Source of the DNA: Bradyrhizobium sp. RP6
Lineage (GTDB): Bacteria > Pseudomonadota > Alphaproteobacteria > Rhizobiales > Xanthobacteraceae
Reading direction: 5' to 3'
Assembly: GCF_003837805.1 (NCBI RefSeq)
Contig: NZ_RQIT01000014.1
Span: 1 to 64,000 of the forward strand
Length of the DNA: 64,000 nt
Shown one piece after another: positions 15,889 to 23,968 of this stretch. Positions within the stretch are counted from its first letter, which is position 1. Each line of letters opens with the position of its first letter. The translations under genes and the position numbers were made by a program. The notes beneath the pieces are model-generated. The model was not told the DNA's origin, did not search any database, and saw only the letters and a list, made by a program, of their open reading frames with translations.

Positions 15889-16151
15889 TCGCGTGAGTGG
15901 GATCGCGACGTGAAGCTCTCGATCTCGAAGCAGAAGGTCACCTGCATGACGGGACCGCCGGCGTCGCGAACGTCGATCGCCATCTCCTGCCGGCCGCCGG
16001 TGAGCGGCGCAGAGAGCACCGCATCGCGCGCCATGTCGGCAACCGACTTGGCGGCCTCGGCCTGAACCGCGCGCGGGCCGGACAATTCCAGCCCCTCCTC
16101 GTCCAGCGCAACTCCCGTGTCGTCTCGAAGGTCGAAGTAGTATCGGGGCGT
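15882..16151 (-). CDS. DUF6894-like protein with a non-standard or lost start
   Basis: The product carries P-R-Y-Y-F-D-L-R-D-D-T-G, the N-terminal hallmark of DUF6894 proteins, which normally read M-P-(R/H)-(Y/F)-(Y/F)-F. Where the Met should be, the codon at 16151-16149 is ACG, with AAGGA about seven bases upstream. From there it is 89 residues. The only conventional in-frame start is a TTG at 16211, adding an unlikely 20-residue extension. Either ACG is used inefficiently or an ATG-to-ACG change silenced the gene. Function of the family unknown. Confidence 0.55.
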   Translation of the reverse strand, partial: TPRYYFDLRDDTGVALDEEGLELSGPRAVQAEAAKSVADMARDAVLSAPLTGGRQEMAIDVRDAGGPVMQVTFCFEIESFTSRSHSRDH

Positions 16152-16277
16152 GGCCGCATCCTTTGCCGTAATAGGTCGAGGCGCGAGCAAAGGTTTCAAA
16201 CGGACGAACAAATTCCCTCGGGATCAAGGGGGGTTCGGGGAACGCACGCGCTCTGACTGCGCCTGGCCGCTCACCCC

Positions 16278-16526
16278 TTACTCCTCCGCGAGCTTGCGCT
16301 CGATATAGGCGTCCACCGTCTCGGCGAACGAGCGCTGCACGCCCACCGCGGCATCGTGCTGGTCGAGGGCGTCGCGCTGGAGCACGCGCAGGCCGCGCCC
16401 GCGGGCGCTTGCCGGCGCCGTATTCAGGAACTCATCGATGGCGCCCTTGGCGAGCGGAATGGCCTTGGGATCGCCCCTGGCGATCAGGAGCCGCAACAGG
16501 CTCCGGCATTCGGCCAGGCCGGGCAT
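16278..16526 (-). CDS. Small hypothetical protein
   Basis: 82 residues (M-P-G-L-A-E-C-R-S-L-L-R...), helical, ending in FAETVDAYIERKLAEE. It starts eight bases after the stop of the 34-residue gene at 16534, with GAGAG upstream, so the two probably form a unit. No family recognised. Confidence 0.55.
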   Translation of the reverse strand: MPGLAECRSLLRLLIARGDPKAIPLAKGAIDEFLNTAPASARGRGLRVLQRDALDQHDAAVGVQRSFAETVDAYIERKLAEE

Positions 16527-16533
16527 GGTTCTC

Positions 16534-16638
16534 TCACCTTTGCTGCGATTTCGGCTTCGGCCGCTTGACCGGCTGGGTATGGGTGCCGAACAGCGCCAGC
16601 AGGAACGCGACTTCTTCCTTCGAACCGATCTGGATCAT
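16534..16638 (-). CDS. 34-residue micro-protein upstream of 16526 gene
   Basis: ATG at 16638-16636 with AGGAGAG upstream, stop at 16536-16534. The peptide begins M-I-Q-I-G-S-K-E-E-V-A-F-L-L-A-L-F-G and ends in a basic K-R-P-K-P-K-S-Q-Q-R tail. The good ribosome-binding site and tight spacing to the next gene support it. Confidence 0.5.
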   Translation of the reverse strand: MIQIGSKEEVAFLLALFGTHTQPVKRPKPKSQQR

Positions 16639-16981
16639 GATTGTCTCTCCTGTTCGCTCAATTCGTCGGAGCCCGGAGCCGAGCAGTTCAGGACAATCGG
16701 GTTTCCGGAATGTTTCAGGGTTTCAGGCGTGTTTCGTGAGGTCATCCGCACGGCCCCGCCTGCTTCCATCGCGGCCTTGCGTGGCTGTCCGGTCGCAGCC
16801 CGAGAATACAGCGGTTTGCGCCCTCAGAATGAAAGCCCGCGACGGATTGCTCCGCGCGGGCTTTCATCGATCGATTGCCTGAACCGGGCCCGTGCCGGAA
16901 GGCGCCGGAGCCCGCGGCGCTCCACAGCGCCTTCCTGCCTCAGCCGGAACGGCCCGAGGCAAAAGAACAGGTCTCGTTCTC
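16639..16981. other. Gene-free stretch with hairpin
   Basis: No gene seen. It contains the perfect hairpin at 16831-16865 and probably the promoter for the 34-residue gene. Confidence 0.5.
16831..16865. terminator. Perfect 11-bp hairpin
   Basis: GAAAGCCCGCG / CGCGGGCTTTC with a 13-base loop containing GGATTGC, the same loop seen in several composite repeats, but with no 39-bp module attached. With A/T-rich stem ends it could terminate in either direction, including the minus-strand gene at 16982. Confidence 0.6.
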
Positions 16982-17209
16982 TTAGTGCGTGGTGCAGACC
17001 TTGACGGTCTTCATTCCAGCCTCGGCTTCCGCCCTGGTCTTGTAGACGGTATCACCACTCACCACCGTCGTTTCCGTGGTCGTCGGCTTCGACTCCGTGA
17101 TGGTGCACTTCTTGGTCTTGACGTCCTGCACCACGTAGAACGATTGCGCGAACGCCGGAGCCGCAACTGACGTCAGCACGGCAGCGGCAACAATTGCTTT
17201 GATGTTCAT
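16982..17209 (-). CDS. Small periplasmic hypothetical protein
   Basis: 75 residues with a signal peptide (M-N-I-K-A-I-V-A-A-A-V-L-T-S-V-A, cleaved near A-F-A-Q) and a 54-residue mature part containing two Cys (KKCTITES and VKVCTTH) that could pair in the periplasm. GGAGGAGG upstream of the ATG is an excellent ribosome-binding site and fixes the start. Conserved in rhizobia by my recollection; function unknown. Confidence 0.75.
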   Translation of the reverse strand: MNIKAIVAAAVLTSVAAPAFAQSFYVVQDVKTKKCTITESKPTTTETTVVSGDTVYKTRAEAEAGMKTVKVCTTH

Positions 17210-17344
17210 CGTGTCCTCCTCCAGCGGCCGGGTCATCCAGGCCTGTCTTCTACAAACATCACAAATTACCACTTGTTCCCGGTCATGCAGCCGAACCAAC
17301 TCCCACGGGCCGCGTTGGTGGGCAACGCAAAACAGGAGGCTCCG

Positions 17345-17542
17345 ATGCTGGACGTGCGGCTTGCGACGACTTCTCTGGCGATGCTGGTTGCACTGGTGGC
17401 CGTTGCACAGGCCGAGCCGGTCAGGGATCAGGCTGCGCCCGCCGTTCAGAGCTCCGCCGAAGCTCGCCCCATTCGCGTGGTCCTTCCAGCGCCCTGGGAG
17501 CCCGCCAACGGTCAACGCGAAGCTGTGCAGCCTTCGAAGTAG
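17345..17542 (+). CDS. Small secreted hypothetical protein
   Basis: 65 residues from the ATG at 17345, which has AGGAGG six bases upstream. A signal peptide (RLATTSLAMLVALVAVAQA) is followed by a short Ala/Pro-rich mature region. No family recognised. Confidence 0.55.
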   Translation: MLDVRLATTSLAMLVALVAVAQAEPVRDQAAPAVQSSAEARPIRVVLPAPWEPANGQREAVQPSK

Positions 17543-17702
17543 CAGGCGTCGGAACGAATGCCCCTGCGGCCGACGAGCGACCTGCGCAGCTCGCCCAACG
17601 CTGCCGCGACAAAAGAGCCGCAGCAAACTCGTTCACAACGAAAGCAACCAATTCGAATCTGACTTGTTGTCGCCGGCACATTCACTTGCTGGAGGACAAA
17701 GC

Positions 17703-18023
17703 ATGTCACGTCTAACTCTGCTGGCCGCAACCTTGTTGCTGCTGGGCTCGGCGCCTGCAGGCGCCCAATCGCAGCCGGCGCAAAGCGGGCCGGGAAACAA
17801 CGCCGTCAACAGCTCCGACCAAAACAACTCCAACGCACCGGTCGCCGGCCGCAACAGCTTCACCGAGGGCCAGGCGAAATCGCGGATCGAGGACGCGGGC
17901 TATTCCAACGTCTCCGGCCTGCAGAAGGACAACGAGGGCGTCTGGCGCGGCAAGGCCGACAAGGCCGGCAGCAAGACCGACGTCAGCGTCGACTTCCAGG
18001 GCAATGTCAACCCCGCCAAGTAA
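17703..18023 (+). CDS. Secreted PepSY-like hypothetical protein
   Basis: 106 residues. A signal peptide (M-S-R-L-T-L-L-A-A-T-L-L-L-L-G-S, cleavage near A-G-A-Q) precedes an Asn/Ser-rich spacer and a C-terminal domain, EGQAKSRIEDAGYSNVSGL ... GVWRGKADKAG ... VSVDFQGNV, resembling the PepSY fold (helix plus sheet, often an inhibitor or regulator in the periplasm). GGAGGACAAAGC sets the start. The next gene starts 12 bases after the stop, so they form an operon. Confidence 0.7.
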   Translation: MSRLTLLAATLLLLGSAPAGAQSQPAQSGPGNNAVNSSDQNNSNAPVAGRNSFTEGQAKSRIEDAGYSNVSGLQKDNEGVWRGKADKAGSKTDVSVDFQGNVNPAK

Positions 18024-18035
18024 GGAGATCCAGAC

Positions 18036-18674
18036 ATGACGACCACCATTTCTCGCCTGTACGACAACTATGCCGACGCCGAGCGGGCCGTGACGCGGCT
18101 GGAGAGCGCCGGCGTGCCGCACTCCGACATCAGCATCGTCGCCAACAATTCGGACAATTGGTACGGCACCTCGCGCGGCAAGGCCGGCGGCAAGGTCGAC
18201 CGTGACCGCGACGGCGTCGACGACCGCGCCGAAGGCGCCGGAACGGGCGCCGGCATCGGCGCCGGGCTTGGCGGCGCGGCAGGCCTGCTCGCCGGCCTCG
18301 GCCTGCTGGCCATCCCCGGCCTCGGCCCGGTGGTCGCGGCAGGATGGCTCGCCTCGACCGCCGTCGGCGCCGCAGCCGGCGCCGCCACCGGCGGCATCGT
18401 CGGCGCCCTGACCGAGGCAGGCGTCTCCAGGGAGGATGCATCGCGCTATGCGGAGGGCGTCCGCCGCGGCGGCACGCTGGTGTCCGCGAGGGTGCCCGAC
18501 CAGGACCGCGCACGCCTCGATGCGCTTCTGCACGAGAACTCCGTGAACCTTGGGGAGCGCAGCGCCGCGTGGCAGAAATCCGGCTGGAGCGACTTCGACG
18601 CCGCAAGCCCGCCGCTGTCTCCGGAGGATATCGGCCGCGAGCGCGAGCTGTACGGCGTCGGCACGCGGCGATAG
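18036..18674 (+). CDS. General stress protein 17M-like (YflT-type) glycine-zipper protein
   Basis: 212 residues. The N-terminus (ISRLYDNYADAERAVTRLES ... HSDISIVANNSD) matches the YflT/17M stress-protein domain. A Gly/Ala-rich block (GAGTGAGIGAGLGGAAGLLA onward) of about 80 residues looks like a glycine-zipper membrane hairpin, and a VSREDASRYAEGVRRGGTL motif follows. Such proteins are induced by stress but lack a known biochemical role. AAGGAG precedes the ATG. A rho-independent terminator ends the two-gene unit. Confidence 0.8.
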   Translation: MTTTISRLYDNYADAERAVTRLESAGVPHSDISIVANNSDNWYGTSRGKAGGKVDRDRDGVDDRAEGAGTGAGIGAGLGGAAGLLAGLGLLAIPGLGPVVAAGWLASTAVGAAAGAATGGIVGALTEAGVSREDASRYAEGVRRGGTLVSARVPDQDRARLDALLHENSVNLGERSAAWQKSGWSDFDAASPPLSPEDIGRERELYGVGTRR

Positions 18675-18725
18675 GCCGCCAGGCGCCGCGCCGACAAGGC
18701 CACGAGCCAAAGCCCCGACACGACA

Positions 18726-18752
18726 AAGGCTCCGCGATGCGGGGCCTTTTTT
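18726..18752 (+). terminator. Rho-independent terminator
   Basis: Ten-bp stem AAGGCTCCGC / GCGGGGCCTT with one mismatch, loop GAT, followed by TTTTT. It lies 52 bases after the stop at 18674. Confidence 0.8.
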
Positions 18753-18789
18753 GATGTCGAACGTTGATGTCGGACGTTGATGTCGGACG
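18751..18789 (+). repeat. Three tandem 13-bp repeats
   Basis: TTGATGTCGGACG repeated three times head to tail; the first copy has A for G at position 10. It starts inside the terminator's T tract. Confidence 0.85.
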
Positions 18790-18819
18790 CCGGTCATCAT
18801 CGCGACGCCGGCGCCCGCT

Positions 18820-18858
18820 GATGGTGTCATCTTGCCGGTGTTTTGCCCGACACGTCAA
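18820..18858 (+). repeat. 39-bp module, copy 7
   Basis: Diverged at the start (GATGGTGTCATCTTGCC) and end (CACGTCAA) but with the intact GTTTTGCCCGAC core. It follows the terminator and tandem repeats. Confidence 0.8.
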
Positions 18859-18958
18859 ACTTTATCTTAAATGCAGCAAAGCGGATTGGGCGAAGTGAAA
18901 TCTCTTCGCGTCATGCTGGGACATGTCGCCTGGACGGGGCAAGCCGGGAGATTCGTCG

Positions 18959-19144
18959 ATGTACTACGTCGCTGCTGCGTTGATGGGACTGTCGGGACTG
19001 TTCTATTCGGCGAGCCGTCATGAGCTCGGCCAGTTCGGAGCGGACGTGTGCAGGTATGGTGGCACGTTCTGCGACAATCCGGTGGTCCTCTTCACCGGCG
19101 CCGCGCTGGCCGCCGCCTGGGGCATGTTCGTCAGTGTGAAGTAG
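18959..19144 (+). CDS. Small membrane protein
   Basis: 61 residues with two hydrophobic segments (YYVAAALMGLSGLFYSAS and VVLFTGAALAAAWGMFVSV) separated by a loop with two Cys (DVCRYGGTFCDNP) that may form a disulfide. The ATG at 18959 has GGGAG nine bases upstream. Function unknown. Confidence 0.6.
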   Translation: MYYVAAALMGLSGLFYSASRHELGQFGADVCRYGGTFCDNPVVLFTGAALAAAWGMFVSVK

Positions 19145-19232
19145 GTCGCGGGCGCAACACCTTCATCCCGGCATCCACGGCCCGCCAGCGTCCGCGAAGC
19201 GTCGCGGACGGCGCCGAGGTCGGGACTTGCGG

Positions 19233-19271
19233 GATGATGCCAATCTACTCCTGTTTTGCCCGACGGATCAA
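19233..19271 (+). repeat. 39-bp module, copy 8
   Basis: The most diverged copy in the middle (CAATCTACTCCT) but still 39 bp, with TGTTTTGCCCGAC and TCAA. It lies between the membrane micro-gene and the Nramp gene. Confidence 0.75.
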
Positions 19272-19377
19272 GCGGGCTTAGCATTATCAGAAACGAATTG
19301 CCGCCCTGTCGACGGGAACTTATGTTTGCCCATTCGTATTGCCAAGAAGACGCCTGCACCCGTTCGAGGTCCCCTTC

Positions 19378-20661
19378 ATGCGCGACAGCGCCAGCCCGAC
19401 GAAATCCGCGCCGACGCTGCTGCAAAAATTGGGGCCGGGCCTCGTCACCGGGGCTGCCGACGACGATCCGTCGGGCATCGCCACCTATTCGCAGGCCGGC
19501 GCGCAATTCGGCTACGGTCTGCTGTGGACCGTATTCCTGACCACGCCGTTCATGATCGCGATCCAGCTCGTCAGCGCGCAGATCGGCCGCGTCACCGGCA
19601 AGGGGCTCGCCGCCAACGTCACGCAGATCGCGCCGCGCTGGGCGGTGCTGGGCCTCGTCGGCATGCTGGTGGCCGCAAACACGTTCAACATCGCCGCCGA
19701 CATCGCCGCGATGGCCGAGGCGCTTTCGCTCGTCATCGGCGGCCTCAACCACGAACATGCGCTGATCTTCGCGGCGGGCTCCACCCTGCTCCAGGTGTTC
19801 CTGCCCTACCGCCGCTATTCGCCCGTCCTGAAATTCCTCACGCTGGCGCTGTTCGCCTATGTCGCGACCGCCTTCACCGTCGAGATTCCCTGGAGCACGG
19901 CGCTGCTCGCGGCGGTGTGGCCGAAGGCGAATGTCAGCGGGGATTATTTCATGATGGTGGTCGCCGTGCTCGGCACCACCATCAGCCCTTATCTGTTCTT
20001 CTGGCAGGCCTCGCAGGAGGTGGAGGAGATGAACCAGGGCAAGCGCGACAAGCCGCTTCGCGAGCTCAAGAGCGGCGGCAGTCCGGAGCTCGCGCGCATC
20101 AGGGCCGACACCATCTCCGGCATGCTGCTGTCCAACGGCATCGCCTTCTTCATCATCCTCACCACGGCGTCGGTCCTGCATGCCAACGGCATCACCAACA
20201 TCAATTCGGCCACCGAAGCGGCCGAAGCGCTGCGGCCGCTCGCCGGGGATTTCACCTTCGCCCTGTTTGCGATCGGCATCATCGGCACGGGCCTGCTCGC
20301 CATCCCGGTGCTGGCGGGGTCGGCCGCTTATGGCGTTGCGGAGATCTTCGGCTGGCGTGCCACGCTGGAGGCCAAGCCGGACGAAGCGGTCGGCTTCTAT
20401 ACCATCATCGCGGCGGCGACCCTGATCGGCTTCGGCCTCGGCTTCACCGGCATCGACTCGATCCACATGCTGGTGTGGAGTGCGGTGCTCAACGGCATCG
20501 TCGCCGTCCCCATCATGGCGATGATGATGCTGATCGTCTCGAGCAGCACCATCATGGGCCGCTTCAGGGCCCGCTCCTGGCTGATCGCGCTGGGCTGGCT
20601 CGGCACCGCGCTGATGGCGCTGGCCGTGCTCGCCCTGCTCGTCTCCTCGGTGATCGGCTGA
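19378..20661 (+). CDS. Nramp-family divalent metal transporter
   Basis: 427 residues with about 11 membrane helices. Helix 1 carries GLVTGAADDDPSGIATYSQA: canonical MntH has D-P-G-N here, whereas D-P-S-G defines a common alphaproteobacterial subgroup, so Mn/Fe specificity is less certain. Helix 6 reads GDFTFALFAIGIIGTGLLAIP, where MntH has the MPH motif that is missing here. It would import divalent metal or another small substrate with protons across the inner membrane. Start at 19378 is set by GAGG upstream. Confidence 0.85.
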   Translation: MRDSASPTKSAPTLLQKLGPGLVTGAADDDPSGIATYSQAGAQFGYGLLWTVFLTTPFMIAIQLVSAQIGRVTGKGLAANVTQIAPRWAVLGLVGMLVAANTFNIAADIAAMAEALSLVIGGLNHEHALIFAAGSTLLQVFLPYRRYSPVLKFLTLALFAYVATAFTVEIPWSTALLAAVWPKANVSGDYFMMVVAVLGTTISPYLFFWQASQEVEEMNQGKRDKPLRELKSGGSPELARIRADTISGMLLSNGIAFFIILTTASVLHANGITNINSATEAAEALRPLAGDFTFALFAIGIIGTGLLAIPVLAGSAAYGVAEIFGWRATLEAKPDEAVGFYTIIAAATLIGFGLGFTGIDSIHMLVWSAVLNGIVAVPIMAMMMLIVSSSTIMGRFRARSWLIALGWLGTALMALAVLALLVSSVIG

Positions 20662-20808
20662 CGGGACCGCCGAAAGCACCGCCGGGACGCGCTCCCCGGC
20701 CGCATCGCTGCGCCCTTCACGGCGGTCCGCGCTTGGCCTAACAATGCGGTCAGGGCCCGGCCTGAGATCGGGTCACAAAAGAGCACCGGCCGGGCGACAG
20801 GGAGCGAC

Positions 20809-22023
20809 ATGACCAAATCATCAAAAACAACAAGCATCGAGATTCTTGCCTGCGACGCCGGCTGGAGAAACTATCATTTCGTCAAGCTGACGACCGAAGA
20901 CGGCATCGTCGGCTGGAGCGAATTCGACGAGGGTTTTGGCTCGCCCGGCGTCGGCGCTGCCATCCAGCGCCTGTCGGCCCGTGTCATCGGGCAGAACGTC
21001 TTCCAGCACGAGCGTATCTTTGCGGAGCTGTTCGCGGCAACGCGCCCCGCGGCCGGCGGCGTGGTGGCGCAGGCCCTCGGTGCGATCGAGAATGCTCTGC
21101 TCGATGCCAAGGCGAAGTCTCTCGGCGTCCCCTGCTACGAGCTGCTCGGCGGAAAGATCCGCGACCGTATTAGGGTCTACTGGTCGCATTGCGCCACTTG
21201 GCGCATCAATCACCCATCCTGGTACAAGCCGCCGATCGAAAGTCTCGACGGCGTCAAGGCCATGGGGCGCGAGGTGCGCGAGAGGAAGTTCACCGCGCTC
21301 AAGACCAACATCTTTTCCTATGACGACGGCAAGCCGACCGGCTGGCGCCCCGGCTTCGGCTCGCCTTTCGCTCCCGAGATCAACGTCGACCGCAAGATCC
21401 TGCGCGACCTGCATATGCATCTGGAAGCGATCCGCGACGGTGCAGGCCCCGACGTCGACATCCTGCTCGATTGCAATTTCAACGCCAAGACCGAAGGCTA
21501 TCTGAAGATCCTGCGCACCATTGCCGACATCGACATGTTCTGGGTCGAAATCGACAGCTTCAATCCGGAGGCACTCGGCTATATCCGCAGGCAGAGTCCG
21601 CATCCGATCTCATCCTGCGAGACACTGCTCTCCTTGCGCGAATTCCTGCCCTATTTCCACGCACAGGCCATGGACGTCGCGATCATCGACACGCCCTGGA
21701 ACGGCGTCTGGCAATCGATGAAGATCGCGAGCGCTGCGGAAGCTTTCGAGGTCAACGTCGCCCCGCACAATTTCTACGGCCATCTCTGCTCGATGATGAA
21801 CGCGCATTTCTGCGCCGCGGTGCCGAACCTGCGCATCATGGAGATCGACATCGATCGTCTGTCCTGGGACCGCGAGCTGTTCACGCATGAGCCGGAGCTT
21901 CGCGACGGCCATCTGATCGTTCCGGACCGGCCCGGCTGGGGCACCGAGCCGAATGAGGAAGCCTTGCGCGCGCATCCGCCGAAGACGAGCGGCGGGCTCC
22001 TCAATTACGGCCGAAGGGGCTGA
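20809..22023 (+). CDS. Mandelate racemase/muconate lactonizing enzyme-family (enolase superfamily) protein
   Basis: 404 residues. The N-terminal capping domain runs to about 130, then a TIM-like barrel. A Lys at the end of strand 2 (FTALKTNIF), metal ligands in LLDCNFN, WVEIDSF and SCETLLS, and a late His in NVAPHNFYGHL fit an acid-sugar dehydratase or related subgroup. KTN replaces the KxK of mandelate racemases and DCNFN the usual DxN. It probably abstracts an alpha-proton of a carboxylate with Mg2+. No sugar transport gene adjoins, so the substrate is unknown. Confidence 0.82.
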   Translation: MTKSSKTTSIEILACDAGWRNYHFVKLTTEDGIVGWSEFDEGFGSPGVGAAIQRLSARVIGQNVFQHERIFAELFAATRPAAGGVVAQALGAIENALLDAKAKSLGVPCYELLGGKIRDRIRVYWSHCATWRINHPSWYKPPIESLDGVKAMGREVRERKFTALKTNIFSYDDGKPTGWRPGFGSPFAPEINVDRKILRDLHMHLEAIRDGAGPDVDILLDCNFNAKTEGYLKILRTIADIDMFWVEIDSFNPEALGYIRRQSPHPISSCETLLSLREFLPYFHAQAMDVAIIDTPWNGVWQSMKIASAAEAFEVNVAPHNFYGHLCSMMNAHFCAAVPNLRIMEIDIDRLSWDRELFTHEPELRDGHLIVPDRPGWGTEPNEEALRAHPPKTSGGLLNYGRRG

Positions 22024-22025
22024 GG

Positions 22026-22310
22026 CTATGGCGTCACGGGATTGACGGTCGGGGATGTCTTGGGCCCCGGCCGCGCCGGCTCGATCGGCGACTTCGGTTT
22101 GGTCGGGAGCACCACGGCGCCAGCAGCCCGTGCCGCTTCTCCCGTCGTCGCATACATCGCAAGATGGGCCGGCTGGGTCTTGGCGCGGCTCCAGGGTCCG
22201 TGGTCGACGATCAGCATAGCCGCAATCGTCACCCCCGCGACGATCAGCGCGATCACGCCGGGATGGCGCAGTGCGGTGGAGATAGACTTTGCGAAACGAC
22301 CACTTGTCAT
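22026..22310 (-). CDS. Hypothetical single-pass membrane protein
   Basis: 94 residues from the ATG at 22310 (or 103 from a GTG at 22337). One helix, HPGVIALIVAGVTIAAMLIV, follows a short basic N-terminus, then a Pro/Lys-rich periplasmic tail ending TSPTVNPVTP. It ends three bases from the convergent enolase-family gene. No family recognised. Confidence 0.5.
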   Translation of the reverse strand: MTSGRFAKSISTALRHPGVIALIVAGVTIAAMLIVDHGPWSRAKTQPAHLAMYATTGEAARAAGAVVLPTKPKSPIEPARPGPKTSPTVNPVTP

Positions 22311-22463
22311 CGATGGATCCGCTCTTTTCCCTGTCACAGGTTAACTCAATCGCGCCCCACCCGGTTCCCCGCCCCATCAAGCAAGTTCCAGGCCAACGGT
22401 GGTCAACTCTGCTGTTGCAGCCGAATCCCAGCTGCCTTCGGCGCACGAACGTCGTTTGCCGTT

Positions 22464-23441
22464 TCACTCACCCGGAGCGATCGCGTTGCTCGGCGTCGGC
22501 CGATCGGCGATCTGCTGGCCGAATAGGCTGCCGATCAGCTCGACTGCAGCACGCGCCGTCCGACCACGTTCATCCAGGAAGGGATTGAGCTCAACGATAT
22601 CGACCGATCCTACCATGCCGGAATCGTGCAACAGCTCCATGATCAGGTGCGCCTCGCGATAGGTGGCACCACCCGGCACGGTGGTACCGACGCCCGGCGC
22701 CACGCAGGGATCGAGGAAATCGACATCGAAGCTGACATGCAGCACGCCATTGCTCGCCTTGACCCGCTCGATGACGCGCCGGATCATGACGGCGACGCCG
22801 AACTCGTCGATCTGGCGCATGTCGACGATCCTGATCCGACGCAAGCGCATCAACTCCTTTTCGAGCTTGTCGATCGAACGCGCGCCGAACAGGTCCAGCC
22901 TGTCCGGGTCGATCGAAGCGCGCGGATCGTCGCCGAGCAGGCCGTCGAGGCCGGGCTCGCCGCACAAGAAGGCGGCTGACATGCCGTGCATGTTCGCGGT
23001 GATCGTCGTCTCCGGCGTGTTGTAATCGGCATGGGCATCGAGCCAGAGCACGAAGAGTTCGCGTCCACATTCCTGCCAATGACGCGCCATCGCATTGACC
23101 GACCCCATCGACAGCGTGTGATCGCCGCCGAGGAAGATCGGCAGCGCGCCAGTTGTCGCGATCTCATAGCCTCTGCGGCTCAGGACGCGCGTCCAGCGCT
23201 GGATCTCGCGGTAGTGATTGGCATTTTCGGGCGGCCTGTCGGTGAGGTCTCGGACTTCGGCTACGGAAAGATCGCCATAGTCGACCACCTCGAAATCCAA
23301 GCTTTCGAGCAATGTCGCAAGGCCGGCAGTGCGCAGTGCCGCAGGGCCCATCAAAGTGCCGCGCTGCGAAGCCCCCATGTCGATGGGAGCACCGAGCAAA
23401 GCGATGCGCCGGGCTCGATCCGTCATGGTCCGATCGGTCAC
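22464..23441 (-). CDS. rocF: Arginase
   Basis: 325 residues of the ureohydrolase fold with the manganese-binding signatures GGDHT, WLDAHADYNTPE and SFDVDFLDP, and the arginase-type substrate loop TANMHGM. It hydrolyses arginine to ornithine and urea in the cytoplasm, supplying nitrogen and proline/glutamate precursors. Length is about 300-310 plus a small extension. The GTG at 23441 has AGGAG six bases upstream and is preferred over the ATG at 23426. The gene stands alone; no urease or ornithine gene is nearby. Confidence 0.92.
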   Translation of the reverse strand: MTDRTMTDRARRIALLGAPIDMGASQRGTLMGPAALRTAGLATLLESLDFEVVDYGDLSVAEVRDLTDRPPENANHYREIQRWTRVLSRRGYEIATTGALPIFLGGDHTLSMGSVNAMARHWQECGRELFVLWLDAHADYNTPETTITANMHGMSAAFLCGEPGLDGLLGDDPRASIDPDRLDLFGARSIDKLEKELMRLRRIRIVDMRQIDEFGVAVMIRRVIERVKASNGVLHVSFDVDFLDPCVAPGVGTTVPGGATYREAHLIMELLHDSGMVGSVDIVELNPFLDERGRTARAAVELIGSLFGQQIADRPTPSNAIAPGE

Positions 23442-23666
23442 GGCCGTCTCCTGACTTCAGCAAGGCCACCCCAGCCTAACAGAGATTCGCACCCGTCGTT
23501 TCCCGGGGAGCTCACAGCGACCGACATATCGTCCGGAACAAAATTCCGTGCGCTGAATTGCCCCATCCAAGGCCGGCACCACGGCGCCTGTCGCGGATAG
23601 CCAAAGGTCGCTAGACCCGCTGTTCAAAACGAGCGCTCGCGCGGATAGCCAAAGGTGTCGGCCTCC

Positions 23667-23951
23667 ATGTCAGGCCCGGAGGTCACGTCCTTGAGCACGG
23701 AGATACCGCAATCCACTTCCCAACCCGGTGTGGCCGAGCGTGCCATCGATACGGCGGCGGACGTCTCCCGCACGATCGGTGAAGTTGCCGGAGGACTGCA
23801 TGCAGCTGTCGACCGCCTGACCTCAACAATCGAGGAATCGCGAAAGCCTGGCGGAGCTCTCGCGACAGTCGCGGCGATCACACGCGAAGCACCGCTTGCG
23901 AGCCTGTTCGTGGCTTTTCTCTTTGGCGTGGCGGTCGCGCGCCGGCGGTAG
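23667..23951 (+). CDS. Small protein with C-terminal membrane anchor
   Basis: 94 residues from the ATG at 23667; a GTG at 23655 is also possible. An Ala/Thr-rich helix (ERAIDTAADVSRTIGEVAGG, then LHAAVDRLTSTIEES) precedes a single C-terminal helix LASLFVAFLFGVAVARRR, a layout like ElaB/YqjD ribosome-associated anchors. No strong ribosome-binding site. It converges with the large signalling gene. Confidence 0.5.
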   Translation: MSGPEVTSLSTEIPQSTSQPGVAERAIDTAADVSRTIGEVAGGLHAAVDRLTSTIEESRKPGGALATVAAITREAPLASLFVAFLFGVAVARRR

Positions 23952-23968
23952 AAGCGAAGCCGCCCTGT

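Noticed and set aside
15175-16227. 350-codon minus-strand frame
   Set aside because: It covers two convincing small plus-strand genes and part of the DUF6894-like gene in another frame; its translation is low-complexity and unlike any family.
17712-18830. 372-codon minus-strand frame
   Set aside because: Antisense of the PepSY-like and stress-protein genes; Ala/Arg/Gly-rich shadow typical of GC-rich DNA.
19018-20679. 553-codon minus-strand frame
   Set aside because: Antisense of the Nramp gene, Arg/His-rich, no domain.
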